In this document: positions 1-11,473 of the stretch, in pieces
Layout: each line of letters opens with the position of its first letter
Numbering within the stretch: the stretch's first letter is position 1
Assembly (NCBI GenBank): GCA_015832175.1
Contig: WJXW01000001.1
Coordinates: forward strand, 1,116,001-1,180,000
From: Paraphaeosphaeria minitans
Lineage: Eukaryota; Ascomycota; Dothideomycetes; Pleosporales; Didymosphaeriaceae
DNA length: 64,000 nucleotides
Reading direction: 5' to 3'
The notes under the pieces: generated by a model
Seen by the model: the letters and a program-made list of their open reading frames with translations, nothing else
The model's database searches: none
What the model was told of the DNA's origin: nothing
Translations under genes and position numbers: made by a program

Positions 1-249
1 TCCTCCTCCTTCAATTCCACCCATCGATCCCACCTCCTGCACAGCACCAATCTGTTGGTTTTTTCATCACAAACAGCATTAGGTATATATAGACCTCGTC
101 CCGTGCATGTTAGAAAGAGTAATGCGATTTTCCTATGTATTCCAACACAATCCCTCCTCTCAACCCTCCTCTGCACAATCCAACCTCCCCCAGCCCGCTA
201 CGGACACCCAGTACCATTGTGATGGGTCCTGATGCAGCACCAGCCCTTG

Positions 250-1217
250 CGGTAACCCAGAAAGCCCCGGGTGGAGACAATAGGCGGCTGGATCAGGGCT
301 ATGAATCTGGCCTACGAGGTGATGCATGGGTACGATGGAAAGACAGGAAACTTAGAGGATATAGTGGAGCACTGCGTGTACGAGAAAGTGAAGGAGCTGG
401 GTGGGACGTGGTTAATGAATAGAGACCCTGGAGTTGCGTGCGATGTGCCGGCACATATATACACATGGAAGTGGCCTCGGCATTCTTAATCAATGATACT
501 ACCTGCACTGTAGTAAGTTGTCTTCTTTCAGGGGTGCAACTTCCCCATCCCGGTGCTCCTCGAAAGCTTTGTGCAAACCTCGCAAATCTATCATCATCAT
601 CTCAACGGAACACTGTCTACCCCATCCACGCCACCTACTGACCTACCCAAGGAGTCCCCTTCGAGCCCATCCCCAACTGGGCCGCCTTCTACAGCAGTGG
701 CCCCGAAATCCCAAGCCTACTTCGCGCGCACGGTAGTAAAATACAACCTCGCTCGCGGCGCCAAGCTCTCGTACGAAATCGTCCACGCACTGTTCGACGT
801 CCACAAAGGCATCTGGATCCTCAAGGTCTCGCGCAAAAGGCGGCGTCTTCGACGACTGGCGCCCCGCCCTCGTCCTCACGACCAGCTTCCTCTGGCACTG
901 GAAATGGCCCGACATCTCCCGGCTTGCACAAATTTGCGGGCTTGGACGTGCATTCTGCGGCTTGGGATGAGGAGTGGGATTGCAGCGGGGAGAAGGCCGC
1001 AGTCATTGGGAATGGGAGCTCCGCGATCCAGATGATGCCCGAGGTGGCGAAGAGCGCGGCCCGCGTTGTGAACTTTATTAAGAATTCGACGTGGATTACG
1101 CTGGGGCTGGTGCGGTTATCGGAGGAGGAGAAGAGGTCTAAGGAGGAGCCCGGAGAGCTGAGTAGACATCGGAAGGAGATCTAGCATGAAAGCAACAATG
1201 CGTTCTATTCGGTTAGT
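250..1217 (+). pseudogene. Baeyer-Villiger/flavin-dependent monooxygenase relic
   Basis: Successive reading frames on the + strand spell pieces of one flavoprotein monooxygenase in the right order. Around 395-470 there is GGTWLMNRDPGVACDVPAHI, the GTW/YPGxxCD region of this family. From 651, VPFEPIPNWAAFYSSGPEI reads in one frame and continues as QAYFARTVVKYNL only after a one-base shift near 711. A later piece (GVFDDW..., WHWKWPDI) is in another frame from GIWILKV, and the segment with HSAAWDEEWD and the second Rossmann motif AVIGNGSSAIQ (about 950-1040) is shifted again. Similarity fades near 1184, where a TAG interrupts the frame. The N-terminal FAD-binding GxGxxG and the C-terminal third are missing. 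At least three frameshifts plus truncation cannot be removed by plausible introns, so this is a dead gene. It is not a simple copy of the intact enzyme at 6.7-9.0 kb, whose corresponding residues differ. Confidence 0.85.
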
Positions 1218-1880
1218 TTGCTCAATTCTATAGAGACATGTAATCTACATAGTAAACTAGTAGATTTGCGATTGCACATGGTCTTCAGGACCATGGTCAC
1301 ACTATCCCTTCAAAAGGCTGTCGCTAAAAGTGTCGTAGTTCGTCAACACTTGAAGAAGTAGTTGGAAAGAGCGGGGCGGCTTTGGTTTAGCTGATCTAAC
1401 GAGATGCCACAGTGGCCGATAACGAAACTGGGATGGGGTAGACCCTACCATGTCCACGCTGATTTAGTGTCGATATCTTACTTGCACCATTCATTAGAGT
1501 GACGCTCACTTTGGTGCTTACGTCTGGAAAGTGTTGCATGTTGACTTGTCACTCGATGAGGAGTACCCACAACCCCTCTCGGAAAGGTGCGATTGCATAA
1601 GAGATTGAGATGCTTTTGCTCAATCCGAAATCCATTCATTAATCCTAGGCTCCTAACAGGCGACGATCAGCCCTGGCGTTATTGTGGAGGCAGAAAGAAG
1701 TCGTAGAACAAGTAGAAGCAGGAAAAGTACATCTAGACAAAGCCCCTTCATGTAAGCTCATTGATTTGCTCATCTTGCCGTCGGCCGTTTGCCACGCACC
1801 GACCGGGTCACACATGAGTGACCCATTTAGTAATGGGATGCATCTCTGCCCCATTCCTCGATATGCGGCTCTTCAATCGC
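1218..1880. other. intergenic, no gene seen
   Basis: This stretch lies between the monooxygenase relic and the 3' end of the CK2 beta gene. It has stops in all frames, and no RNA gene or repeat was recognised. The last 100-200 bases probably carry the CK2 beta 3' untranslated region. Confidence 0.5.
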
Positions 1881-2969
1881 CTAGCCTGCAGCGCCGACAC
1901 CGTTCGTATCCATAGGACTCCCACCTCCATTACCTGAGCCATTGGTACGTTTCCTCCTCGCCGATATTTTCTTCCTGCTGTCCACCGACTTGCCTTCTGC
2001 CACGTCAACCATGTTGAGATCGTCGTCATGTGGTCGATCCGCATCATCCGGAGGGTTCTCCCAGTACCTCCTCGTTTCGTCTAGTTCCGTCACGTCTGCT
2101 GGCTTCATTCTCAACCATTTCATCCTCGGTCCCGACTTCGCCCTCTCGCTCACCCTGAACCCGTAAATGCGGGGTCCGTAGATGTTGCCGGCGCCGATCC
2201 CGGGTGCCAGATTGTGTGGCGCAACCCCATTTATAGAAGTGACGTTTGCAGGAGTAGTACTGGTGCCTTTTGTGGTCTCGGTCTGTATCTGTAGGAGAGC
2301 CTGCGCGGTGCTTGAGGGGTTGTTACGAATCCCACTTCCTATATCGAGATCCGTGAATGTCATGAAGAAGAGCGAAGGGAATGTGGTGCCGAAGAAAGCG
2401 CCGTCTACTGTCTGGAAGCGCGAGTTGGGCGGAGTATAGACGTCAAGACAGGACGGGCAGAACAGCTTGACGGTTTCGTGACCGGGGCTGTCTTTCAGGC
2501 CAACGGGCAGGACTTTGGTAGAGTTGCAGTGCACGCGGGGGCATGTGCCAAAGTGCTGTAGTTCGTATTTCTCCGCCATCTGTTGGATTCCTGGTCGCGA
2601 GGTTATGTAGCGCTGGTGTATCAGACCGTACAGCAGCTCGGCGGAGCTTTCTATCACACTAAGATCGGAAGCTATCCGGAGGTGTCTTCGGTCGCTGGCC
2701 CGCCTGTACGCCGTTGGCCTCTCATCGCCTAGAATCTCATCGTCTTCTTCATCCTCCTCTTCTTCCTCTTCCTCGTCATCATCGTCTTCTGGCTCCACGT
2801 CCAGGATCATCTCCAGCGCTTCCTTATACATCGGCACCTGCGACTGCAGCCCGGTAAGGTTGAAGTCATCCTCAATGAAGTCTTCGGATACCTCGGCGAA
2901 GTACTCATGGCCCAGCAGCCCACAGAAGGACGATATCCATGACTCGGTGACCTGCGACGACGACGACAT
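1881..2969 (-). CDS. CKB1: casein kinase II regulatory (beta) subunit
   Basis: Uninterrupted 362-residue frame. The product is the regulatory subunit that dimerises and binds two catalytic alpha subunits to form the CK2 tetramer, a constitutive Ser/Thr kinase of nucleus and cytosol. The start [20 protein letters not shown] matches the family N-terminus. It is followed by [13 protein letters not shown] and then a very acidic run (about residues 58-78) of the kind found in fungal CK2 beta. The zinc-binding dimerisation domain is complete: CPRVHC, then about 22 residues, then CPSC, followed by DVYTPP and the aromatic block [14 protein letters not shown]. The tail is low-complexity and ends [11 protein letters not shown]...; such variable tails are normal in fungal copies. 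No intron is needed. The family assignment is secure; which of the two yeast-type paralogues it equals (CKB1 or CKB2) is inferred from filamentous fungi usually having this single long form. Confidence 0.93.
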   Translation of the reverse strand: MSSSSQVTESWISSFCGLLGHEYFAEVSEDFIEDDFNLTGLQSQVPMYKEALEMILDVEPEDDDDEEEEEEEDEEDDEILGDERPTAYRRASDRRHLRIASDLSVIESSAELLYGLIHQRYITSRPGIQQMAEKYELQHFGTCPRVHCNSTKVLPVGLKDSPGHETVKLFCPSCLDVYTPPNSRFQTVDGAFFGTTFPSLFFMTFTDLDIGSGIRNNPSSTAQALLQIQTETTKGTSTTPANVTSINGVAPHNLAPGIGAGNIYGPRIYGFRVSERAKSGPRMKWLRMKPADVTELDETRRYWENPPDDADRPHDDDLNMVDVAEGKSVDSRKKISARRKRTNGSGNGGGSPMDTNGVGAAG

Positions 2970-3811
2970 GATGCCCGCTTGGTGGGTAGGGCACGCCGAG
3001 GCGCGCTTGCCGCTTCCTCGCGCGGGGAGCGGTCGTCGAGAGGGTCTGGATACTGCGAGGACCGGGAGGTGCGGCCTCAGCGTCGAAAGTTCGATTTGAG
3101 GGAGGCCTGGGCGTGGGAGGGGTAGAAAATAGGGAATGTGGGGTGGACTCGCGATCGAGGCCGCACGCGTTGAGGGAGAGAGTCGGAGGAGAAGGCGCGC
3201 GTGCGTTTACTTTTCGGTCATTGAGTCGCGACTGCAGGCCGTGATGCGTGAGCAGTGAGGAGGCGGGCGAGGCGCAGAGCAGCCGTTATGTGAAGGTGCA
3301 AGCACGGCCGAGGGACGTGGGAGATGGCTTGTTGGGGATAGCGATAAGCGCAACGCGGTTATGCTATATATTCAGTGGTGGCCCAGAGCCAGGTTGTCAG
3401 TCTTTGGCGAAGGCACTCGCATGTTTCGCAGCGTCGGGTGTTTCTGGTGGTGAAGTCGTCGTAAGTCTTGGCCAAACCCAGCCCCACGATTGGCACGTGA
3501 CTTTTATCCCGCTGCAATCTCATCACATGCGCAAGCTGTGTAGTAGACTAGGTCCTGGTCGGACTCCTGTGAGTGTAACATAATGAACACGCGAATTTCA
3601 GTGCACCCTGGGAGAACTCGCTAATCTTCGCATTTGATATTACACACGTGAAAACATCAGCTGGACGTCCAACACACATCAATGTTGGTTGCACAGCTGG
3701 TGGTGGTAGCTGGTTTTCAAACAGACATATCGATGTCGGGCCTTCATCACAGTCGTCATAACCGGGTATAATCGCAGGCTTTATTCGCCGCCAAATGTCA
3801 AACTCGGTTCG
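2970..3811. promoter_or_regulatory. CK2 beta upstream region
   Basis: There is no convincing coding frame. The region upstream of the CK2 beta start contains an ATTGG (inverted CCAAT) directly followed by CACGTGA at about 3489-3500, and a TATATA-like stretch near 3364. The far end holds the 3' flank of the next gene. Regulatory roles are inferred only from the motifs. Confidence 0.3.
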
Positions 3812-6190
3812 TCAAAAAAGATCGCGCAAGATCCGTGCAAGCTCGTCGTTCTCATTTCCAAAAGCAGATGCATATTCTCCATGTGTCAATTCAGCCGAGG
3901 ACAAGCCAAATCCATTCTGCAGCATCGGGTAGTTGCCTGCTGCTTCGAACAGATTCGTCAGATCGGACGCCATTCCGTGAGGCGTGTCAATATTTCCATT
4001 CTGTCCATTCGAATAGATGGCCATTTCGTCAACTTGGTGCCCTGCAAGCCCAGCCATCGCGACGGCTGCAGAAGAGTGTGCATCTGATGCGTCGTTTCGA
4101 ATATTCAGCCCCAACCGGGGTCCAACCTCTTTGAGCATCTTGATCGTTTTCCACAGCCGCTTTGAAACGTAGGAGTCCGATGAGAGACAGCGGACGAGGT
4201 CGAGTGCTTGGTAGAATTCGTCTCGACATTCAGCACTGAAGTCGGCAGGCGCGTGGGCAACCGCCAGAAAGAGTACGGCAAGGGCCGATATAAGGAAATA
4301 GTTGAAAAGCATCTGCTGGGCTTTATATATGTCCGAAGTTTGGTTGATGTATGTCAGTGTGCGGATAGTGTCCTTCGCGATTGTGACCACGGTTTGGCCA
4401 AACTCCATATTCTCGGCTATCGAAGTAGCTGTATGCAGCACGTGCCGATATATCAGTATGCGCATCTGATTCGCCCGAAGGTACAGCACCACCTGGTGCC
4501 GTAGGACTGCACGTGGAAGATTAGACACTTGCCGTCCGCTGTCAGGGTGCATGAATTTTAGTGTTTCAGGTATTGATCTGTGCCAATTAAGCACTTGGAA
4601 GTCGAGAAAGCTTATGTCTTCGGTTTTTATTGGAGTCTGGGAAGAGCCTGTGTTCCCAACAGACTTCCACACTTTCGATCCGATGACGCTGTAAGTTATC
4701 ATTGCATTGAGGTAGGGGGTGGAGTCATCCTGCACTGTAGGTCAGCGAGAAATGTAGGTTGGAGGCGAACAAGGAATATACCGGCCTGGGTAGGTTCAAG
4801 TCAATATCGGCATCTTGTAGAGCGAATGGCATGCCCGTTCCAAAGCTCCAACGCCTGTCCAGCACATACACGGACCAGAACGTCCTGATAGCTGAGTTAC
4901 GTTCATTCGAATCGGTAAATGAATCATACGCCTCACGCCTATGCAAGCCCAGCTCGAAACATTGACGCGCAGCTAGGCCAATAGTACGCCAGGCAAGAAT
5001 TTCATCGTCCTTGTGGAAGTGGTACATGGCCTATCTTGATTAGCGAGTTCAATGCGTCGAACAAGGAACTCACGGTGAGTGTCAGCAGGTTGATGCTCTT
5101 TACGTCGACTGGTCCAGAGAGGGTGCTCTCAACGACCTTTTGGACGTTGTTGAAGAACCTGTCACCAAGCAGATCCTTCCCGTTACCTCTGAGGATCAAT
5201 GCCGTGGCGAGTATCATCTTGAGTATGCTGGTCTCTTCGTCCTCTATAGCGTCAGCTCCTGGAAGTGCACCTTGCATTAGTCCTTGTCGAACAGCAGCTT
5301 CAATGAAACTGAACAACATGTCGGCATAACGAGTGATCTCGTTGATATCGAGAAACGGATAAAGAGCTCCGTTCTCTTCCTGCCAAAAGTTGATCAGCCC
5401 CATTGCTTCTTGCTTGGAGACGGACCAGATGGGGTCCTTATCCGCATGGAGTGTCTTGGACAGTATAGCATTATCAAGAGGCGGACTGCCCATGGGCGTA
5501 GCGTCCATTGTTATAATTCCCTCGTCTCCATCGCCGGACCCCGTGATGCCCATCGTTTTCAAGCTCGTCTTCGCGACACCCAGATTGAACGCATTGGATG
5601 CTGGGCCTTGGAATCGGGGACGCTTCGCGTTCGACTTTGATCGCTGGCGCGCAGGTGACGAAGGCATGGCGGACAGCTGGCCGATAGACATGGATCGTGT
5701 GAAGTCTGGAGGGTGAAATGGTGTTCCGATGGATCCTGAGCCTTGAATGTCGACCTGGGATTTCAATGCGCTCAAGTTTGCGAAGAGCTGGTCGACCTGC
5801 TCCTGGAGGAGCAATATCTGCCCCGACATTTGCTTGAACTCATCGGACTCTTTGAAGTTGTTGCAACAGTTTGGCGCATATAGGCACTCGAGCGAGAGGT
5901 TTCCGCATCTTTGGCATGGTGTCTGTCTGCGAGGAGTGAGTGTGAGGCCATGGGGTGACGAGGAGCGCACATACCCGTTGCACTTGATCTTCCTACGCTT
6001 ACACTCATTGCTAGATGTGCCATCAGCTCACGTCTGCAGTTGTCGCATGGGGAGCATCCTACCAAGCTATCGAGATATAGCGGTTGCGCTTAGCTCTCGG
6101 TTGCGACGCTCCCTCGTCGCTCCGGCGCTTCTGCACGCCTCCGCCGCTCTCCTCGGTTGGACTGGCGCTCATGGTGTGAGAAGACGTCAT
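3812..6190 (-). CDS. Zn2Cys6 fungal-specific transcription factor
   Basis: Five exons on the minus strand: 6190-6063, 6010-5975, 5926-5074, 5030-4782 and 4729-3812; phases add to 727 residues. The spliced N-terminus gives RNRYISIACNECKRRKIKCN followed by GQTPCQRCGNLSLEC, a complete zinc cluster with Cys43, 46, 53, 59, 62 and 69 (C-x2-C-x6-C-x5-C-x2-C-x6-C). A short coiled-coil-like leucine segment follows (about residues 84-105), then a Ser-rich basic linker, and from about residue 215 the fungal transcription factor homology domain, recognisable by WSVYVLDRRWSFGTGMPFAL. Such proteins bind CGG-type half sites as dimers and act in the nucleus. The target pathway is unknown. It lies tail-to-head with the Baeyer-Villiger monooxygenase upstream of it on the same strand, but regulation of that gene is only a possibility. 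The splice sites are GTAGGA, GTATGT, GTGAGT and GTATAT donors with AG acceptors. Confidence 0.9.
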
Positions 6191-6664
6191 GGGCAGGCGT
6201 CGAGGGCACCTTCGCTGTTCCTCAACGCTCGCCGAGTGATGCAGCGCTGAGCGGAGGAGATAACAGCCACTCGGCGGCGAATCTTGGTCCGAGCTCGCGC
6301 GGCTGCAGCTCCGCGCGGGGTTCACAACCCAGAAAGCACAACGCAACGCAGGCTTGGTATGCCAAGTTTCACTGGTCGGTGAGAACACCCCCAATGATAT
6401 TTGCAATATAAAATCATGTGTACAAATATCTACCTAGACACGTATGCGGCGGACAACACACGCTCTGCAAACAACATTCACAGTTTGAAGAATCGAACGG
6501 ACATCGTCTGTGGCACAATCGTAACATGAATCTGACTAGTGCTACCTACACAGAATTACACCTCCAGGATTGAAGTCCGATAACTGTTGCGGGGGTGACT
6601 CGCAGTCCAATAAACCACCAAGTGGTATGCCCTCCAAGGTCCCCCAAGTCTAACTAGGTACACA
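6191..6664. other. intergenic between regulator and monooxygenase
   Basis: This holds the promoter of the Zn2Cys6 gene (near 6190-6420) and the 3' flank of the monooxygenase. No gene, repeat or RNA was recognised. Confidence 0.4.
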
Positions 6665-8984
6665 TTACTTCTTCAACACAGCTTGCGCCTGGCCTCTCAG
6701 AGCCTCCCACAGATATGACAGCCTGGCAAACGAACCCTGTAGCACTTGCCAAATCAGCTGCTTCACATCCGTCAAATCAACCCCATTCTGACGTGCGATA
6801 TGTGCGCCCACCACAACAGCTGCCAGAGCCAGAATGCGAACCAACTGCTCCCTGCGTTTGCGGTTGATTCCCTGCGTGGTATACGTGAGGCTCCAGTCGT
6901 TCCATTTCGGGAAGCGGCATCGTCGCCAGAAGTCAATCTGAGAGTATCTACTTCAAGGTTAGCGATATCTTTGGGCATATGAGAAATATACATACGGATA
7001 TACAGTCGAATTCCAGCCGTTCTCTGTGAAGTACCAAGACACACAGCCGCCGCTCATGAATACAGTATCCTTCAATGCAGCCTGAATCTCTGTTGTAAAG
7101 GCAACCTCCGCCTCGCGCTTCACCTCCACTGCAGCCACATCGCCTCGAAGTATCGGCTTGATGAAATTGAGCGAATGCATCACCATGTTTTCTGACGCCA
7201 TGACCACTGATGAATGTCCCGTCGCGGTGTTTGGTCCAAAGATCATAAAGAAATTCGGGAAACCGTCCATAGCAGTGCCGAGATACGCTTGCGGCCCACC
7301 ACGCTCCTCCATGGTCTCGACAAGATCTTTGCCGCCTTTTCCGGCGACGCGCAGTGGATGTAGCCATTTTCCGACGTCGAACCCATTGGCTAGGACAATA
7401 ACATCCGCAGAAACCTCTCTCTCGGGAAGATCGGTCTTCGCATCCTTAGGGTAAACAACACCAGGCCCGATGACAACGCTGCTCTCGTTGACGCGAGCTA
7501 GAGGTTGGCTCGTGAGCTCGATCTTGGGGTCGTTCAGGCCTTGGTACCATCTCTTGTCAAAGATTCTTCGCTTACAGCCAACGCCGTAATTTGGGGTTAA
7601 GATCTCGTGATACTTCTCCGGAACAATCTTCTTCATGCGTTTCAGCATCCTCTCTTCGTATTCATTTCGGTACTTCTGCGAGGACTCGGTGTTGAGGAAC
7701 AGTCGCTTGAATTGGACTTCTGCAGCACCAGCAACCGACAATCGGAGGGCGCCCAGGAGACCGGGGACAGATTTGAGCAGCTTTGTCGAGTTCTTTTCCC
7801 ACCACTCATCGCCACCCGGAGGGACTGAAGATGGAACGACCCACGGAGGCGTCCGCATGAGCTGGGTGACTGATTTGGCGTTGTATGGTGCATTTGGCAA
7901 CCGGGGGACCAGTTGCGCCGAACTACATCCCGTGCCCACGACCACAACATTCTTGTCGTTGAAATCGACGCTTTCATCCCATCGTGCGGAGTGGAACACC
8001 GGCCCCTTGACTAAAGATAGGGGTACAGGTTAGTGATTAGTTCTTTTCATCAAGAATAAGAAATTAGGGATAGAAGGGAGTACTAAGCTGGGCCAGAATG
8101 TACGAGCAATATCCGAAAATGTTCTGATATTGCTTGCACATAGCATCCAGAGCTTGTACACCGAACTTACATACACTTTTCGATGCCGGGGACCTCATCT
8201 GGCCAGCCTCTCGGCTCAACCAGTCCACCAACACAGGACACCACAATCTTTGCCCTCACAGTTTCCGTCTCAGTATAGACGGCTGCCTCTCCCTTCTCTT
8301 CCACTATCTTCGCGCGATCCTTATTACTTAGATCTCCCATGCCAGCCACCATCCGCCTGAGCCGGACCTCCCATACTTTCTCATTCTCAAGCCAAGTACA
8401 TTGCTCAGCGTCCGTGTTCAGCTCGAATTTATCTGTGATCTTGTACGACTCGCAGACTTCGTGGTAGTAGCGTACGATTTCGCGACCGGGTGGGTAAAAC
8501 GTGGTCCAGTTGGGGTTCTGCTTGAAGCTGAAGCTGTAGAAGGCAGCAGGGACATCACTATGCATGGTCAGTATCAGCACCACTCGTCGCATTGCGGCCA
8601 TTGCGTAATGGCGTCAACCTCCCGAAGCACAAAACAGCGACGGCGCGCGTCTTACGAGCACATTTCTACCGCTCAACATATGCGTTCTGACTCTTGCGCA
8701 GATGTCCCTTGGAAGAACTCGCAGGCCTCGTACGTGAAAACAGTAGCTGGGTGTCTGACACACGAATGTCGCACTCACCATGCCACTCCAGGATATCGGT
8801 TGATCCACCAAGTCCCGCCAATGCCTGCCTGCCGTTCGAATATCCTAAATTGATCAAAGCCAAGCTGGTCCTTCAACTGACATGCCATTGCGATGCCGGA
8901 CGCTCCCGCTCCCACGATGATGACCGGATAGTACGTGTACGCATTATGGTCGTAGCCATGAACCCGTCGAATAGTCTCGCCCAT
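6665..8984 (-). CDS. type I Baeyer-Villiger monooxygenase
   Basis: Four exons, 8984-8779, 8557-8175, 8010-6996 and 6947-6665, join in phase to 628 residues. The family uses FAD, NADPH and O2 to insert oxygen next to a carbonyl. Seen directly: the first Rossmann motif GAGASG (residues 25-30), the motif GGTWWINRYPGVACD (56-70), the Baeyer-Villiger fingerprint FKGPVFHSARWD (197-208, FxGxxxHxxxWD; its Phe codon is rebuilt only by splicing), a second nucleotide-binding GTGCSS (about 222-227), and the C-terminal NGWNSTVYPY. The last exon adds SQIDFWRRCRFPKWNDWS and a hydrophobic segment ILALAAVVVGAHIA that could anchor it to a membrane. Introns 1 and 2 are long for this window (221 and 164 nt). All key residues are present, so it is likely active. 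The substrate cannot be told; fungal members often belong to secondary metabolism or detoxification, but no biosynthetic core enzyme is in the window. Confidence 0.92.
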
Positions 8985-9973
8985 GATGCTGACTTCTTCA
9001 CGCGAACGCTATCAGATGATAACGAGGTGATGCTGTCTAAAGGTTGCAGGAGAGGAAGAATAACATGGGAAATGTATTATGGGGAAAGGTGGCCCCATCT
9101 GTCGTGACACTCGCGAGCGAGCCGCCAGCGTTTGTACTTTGCGGGGAAGCACGCCTCGACAGGCCAACACCCTGGTCACCCATTCGACGCCGTTCGTTTT
9201 TCGTTTACGTTGTCCCTCGGCAGGCCTTATTAAAGGCCAGCCGGCTCAAAGAAGGGTCGATGAGCTTCGCGACATCGATCATGTGGGTCCTCATCATACC
9301 GAGGCACGAGGTAGCCGCAATCCATGACCACAGGCGCGCCGAGGTGGCATTGCGTAACGTAAAGAAGTAAGTAGGGTTGATTAACTTTAAACTATTATTT
9401 CCTTATTTTAAAGCATTTTTGAGGATTTGAGTACATAATCTGATGGGAATCACTATTTGGGTATAGAATTTATAATTAGTATAATACATAGGGTTAGGGC
9501 TTTGAAGTGTATTTGAATTATGTTAAAAAAATAGTGAACGCCAGAGCGGCCATTGCATGGTCAGCTTTATGATGCGGTCCGACTCCGCGCATTTCGTAAA
9601 GTCACCGTCTGCGCGAGGCAACGCGCCTGCTTTGGCACGGTGTCTGGTCTATTGGTGAACGCCCAGGTACCTAGATATACTCTGTAGCAATTTTCGTCGC
9701 AGGTCAGCAGTGGCAAAAGAACGCCAGGGTACACTCTCGGCCCGCGTGGAATGCTGGGAAGGAAGCATATATCCACACGTTCTGCATCCCTCACGGGGAC
9801 CCGGTGGATTTGGGCATGAGAGCTAGGTTGATATCTGGTTATCCTATGGACTATTTCATTCATCGCTGCTTGGACGACCGTGTCCCCTCTCTTCAAGCGC
9901 CTTGCAATGCTACATAATTCTCCTTAAGACGCCTGATACAAAATGTATTCCTTTGCAATGGTCTAAACGTTGC
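8985..9973. other. intergenic with AT-rich island
   Basis: No coding frame is convincing. Bases 9366-9540 are much richer in A+T than anything around them, with runs such as TTAAACTATTATTT and a GGGTTAGGG at 9491-9499. The first 300 bases upstream of the monooxygenase start carry its promoter, including a CCTCGG at 9215-9220. Confidence 0.5.
9366..9540. repeat. AT-rich block, possible mutated transposon remnant
   Basis: About 175 bases dominated by A and T, with abrupt edges against roughly 50% GC flanks. In Pezizomycotina such islands commonly are repeats decayed by repeat-induced point mutation, which converts C to T. No terminal repeats, transposase motif or second copy can be seen inside the window, so the origin is inferred from composition only. 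Confidence 0.3.
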
Positions 9974-11229
9974 TCACAGATGCATTGGCGTGTTCGAACC
10001 CGCAGGTGTGTTACTCCCTGGTGTTGCTGAGTCGTTACCGCCTATCCTCTTCTTCTTCTTCTTCTTCTTGGGTATCAAAGCAGGCGGATTCGACTGCGCG
10101 GCTCGGAGCGACAAATAAGAACCGCAGGTCAAGCACAGATGATCGGGCAGGTCAGCGGTACAGAAGACTAGGTAAAGTCAATTACGGATTAACCCCTAGA
10201 GTAGGTAGCCACGGGACGAAGAATGCACTTACTGCTCAAGCAAACACTGCACACGTACCCAATGTCCACGACCTTACGGTGACAGAAGCACGCTGCCCTA
10301 AAATCGACACCTCCTGCGCTCGGCATGACCAGACTCCTCCTTGCAGTAGGATCTGGTAGGAATGCCATCATAAGATACTGCAGCAAGCCTTCAGGCTGCT
10401 CAGGCTTCATATATACGCCGCCTGTTGCATCGCTAGCCTGCTGCAACAGCACCGTGTCCCCTGCCAACTTCAATATGTCGATTGGTATCCTTTTCCTCTG
10501 TGCAGCAAAAATACTATTCATGACGGGAATGTACTGATTCGCGAGATCGCCCGATACAGACACGATAAGGATACGGCTTGCAAGCGACACATATGAGGTC
10601 CGGGCTGCTTCTGGGTCCGCAACTGCAAGCATGTGTTCTTCTGTCTCTGAAGTAAGAGGAGAGTTCGCTAAGGCGACCTTTGCGATGTACGAGAGCGCGA
10701 GGGACAGAGCACCGCCGATCAAGGTGGTTGGAGTTGCCGCCAAATGACTTTCCTTCGTGCCCTCTATGAGTTTTGCGAAGTTGTTCAAGATCGCCGTCTC
10801 TACATTCGCAAATGGACGATACTTGTTTGGATTATCTTGTACTGAATATGAGGTTTTGTCTGCGGTACCGTTCATATCGACATCGCCATTCGCAGCGGTG
10901 TGGCGGGATTGCGGGGACGCGGGCGTGGGCGTAGGGTACAAGAAGCATGCTTTGTTGGAATGTGAAGCAATGACAGCTACACTATTGCCATTTCCAGATG
11001 CGAGGTGTGCATTTATGAAGACGAGTATATTATCCAGAGCCGTCGCAAGCGGGAGCGTCGAGGAGAGGTGCGCCCAAGCGTGTGGGTTTGTATCTACGAC
11101 GATCGCTAGGAGAGACGGGGGCACAGCTGCGTTATGAATTAGCCTACACCTTTTTGGTAGCAATGGAAATCTTCAAAGCATACTCTCGTCCTTGCGCTCA
11201 TGGTGGTCTGAGGCGTCGATGGCATTCAT
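9974..11229 (-). CDS. TFB4: TFIIH core subunit Tfb4 (p34)
   Basis: Three exons, 11229-11184, 11126-10233 and 10167-9974, give 377 residues. Tfb4/p34 is a structural subunit of the TFIIH core used in RNA polymerase II initiation and nucleotide excision repair. The short first exon supplies MNAIDASDHHERKDE and the second begins with PPSLLAIVVDTNPHAWA, the start of the von Willebrand A-like fold. The C-terminal zinc-binding region is restored by intron 2: CFCHRKVVDIGYVCSVCLS, then IFCTADLPDHLCLTCGS (about residues 300-335). The extreme C-terminus is a lysine run followed by a repetitive tail with two SNTPA/M-type repeats. Intron 2 has donor GTAAGT. A TCACGTGA palindrome lies 245 bases upstream of the start. 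Confidence 0.94.
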
Positions 11230-11473
11230 GGCGAATGCCTATGGGAGTCGTAACGTTTATTGGAGTCTACGCGACTCGAATGCGCGATAGTTCATGGAGC
11301 ATAGTAAAGAAAGAATCTCACGCACTACTTCTTCTCCGACTACTTGGTGTCCTTCATTGGGGTTGTCCGCGAAACAAAGGCATAAGTGAGAGGAGAGCGG
11401 GAAGCGAGGCAGCGGCGTCACTGTTCCGTGAAAGCTCCGCAAGCAAGCATCGGCCCGTGCGTGTGTTATGCTC

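Noticed and set aside
250..1217. Reading the 5' monooxygenase pieces as a functional multi-intron gene
   Set aside because: The first frameshift occurs within a continuous homologous segment (GPEI/QAYF) with no room for an intron, and the FAD-binding N-terminus and C-terminus are absent.
250..8984. A secondary-metabolite gene cluster formed by the two monooxygenases and the Zn2Cys6 gene
   Set aside because: No polyketide synthase, peptide synthetase, terpene cyclase, transporter or other tailoring gene is present, and CK2 beta and TFB4 interrupt or flank the region.
9491..9499. Telomere-like GGGTTAGGG
   Set aside because: Barely one and a half units of the fungal TTAGGG repeat; too short to indicate an internal telomere or chromosome fusion.
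9985..10005. tRNA T-loop-like GTTCGAACC
   Set aside because: It lies inside the last coding exon of TFB4 and has no matching A box, anticodon stem or acceptor stem.
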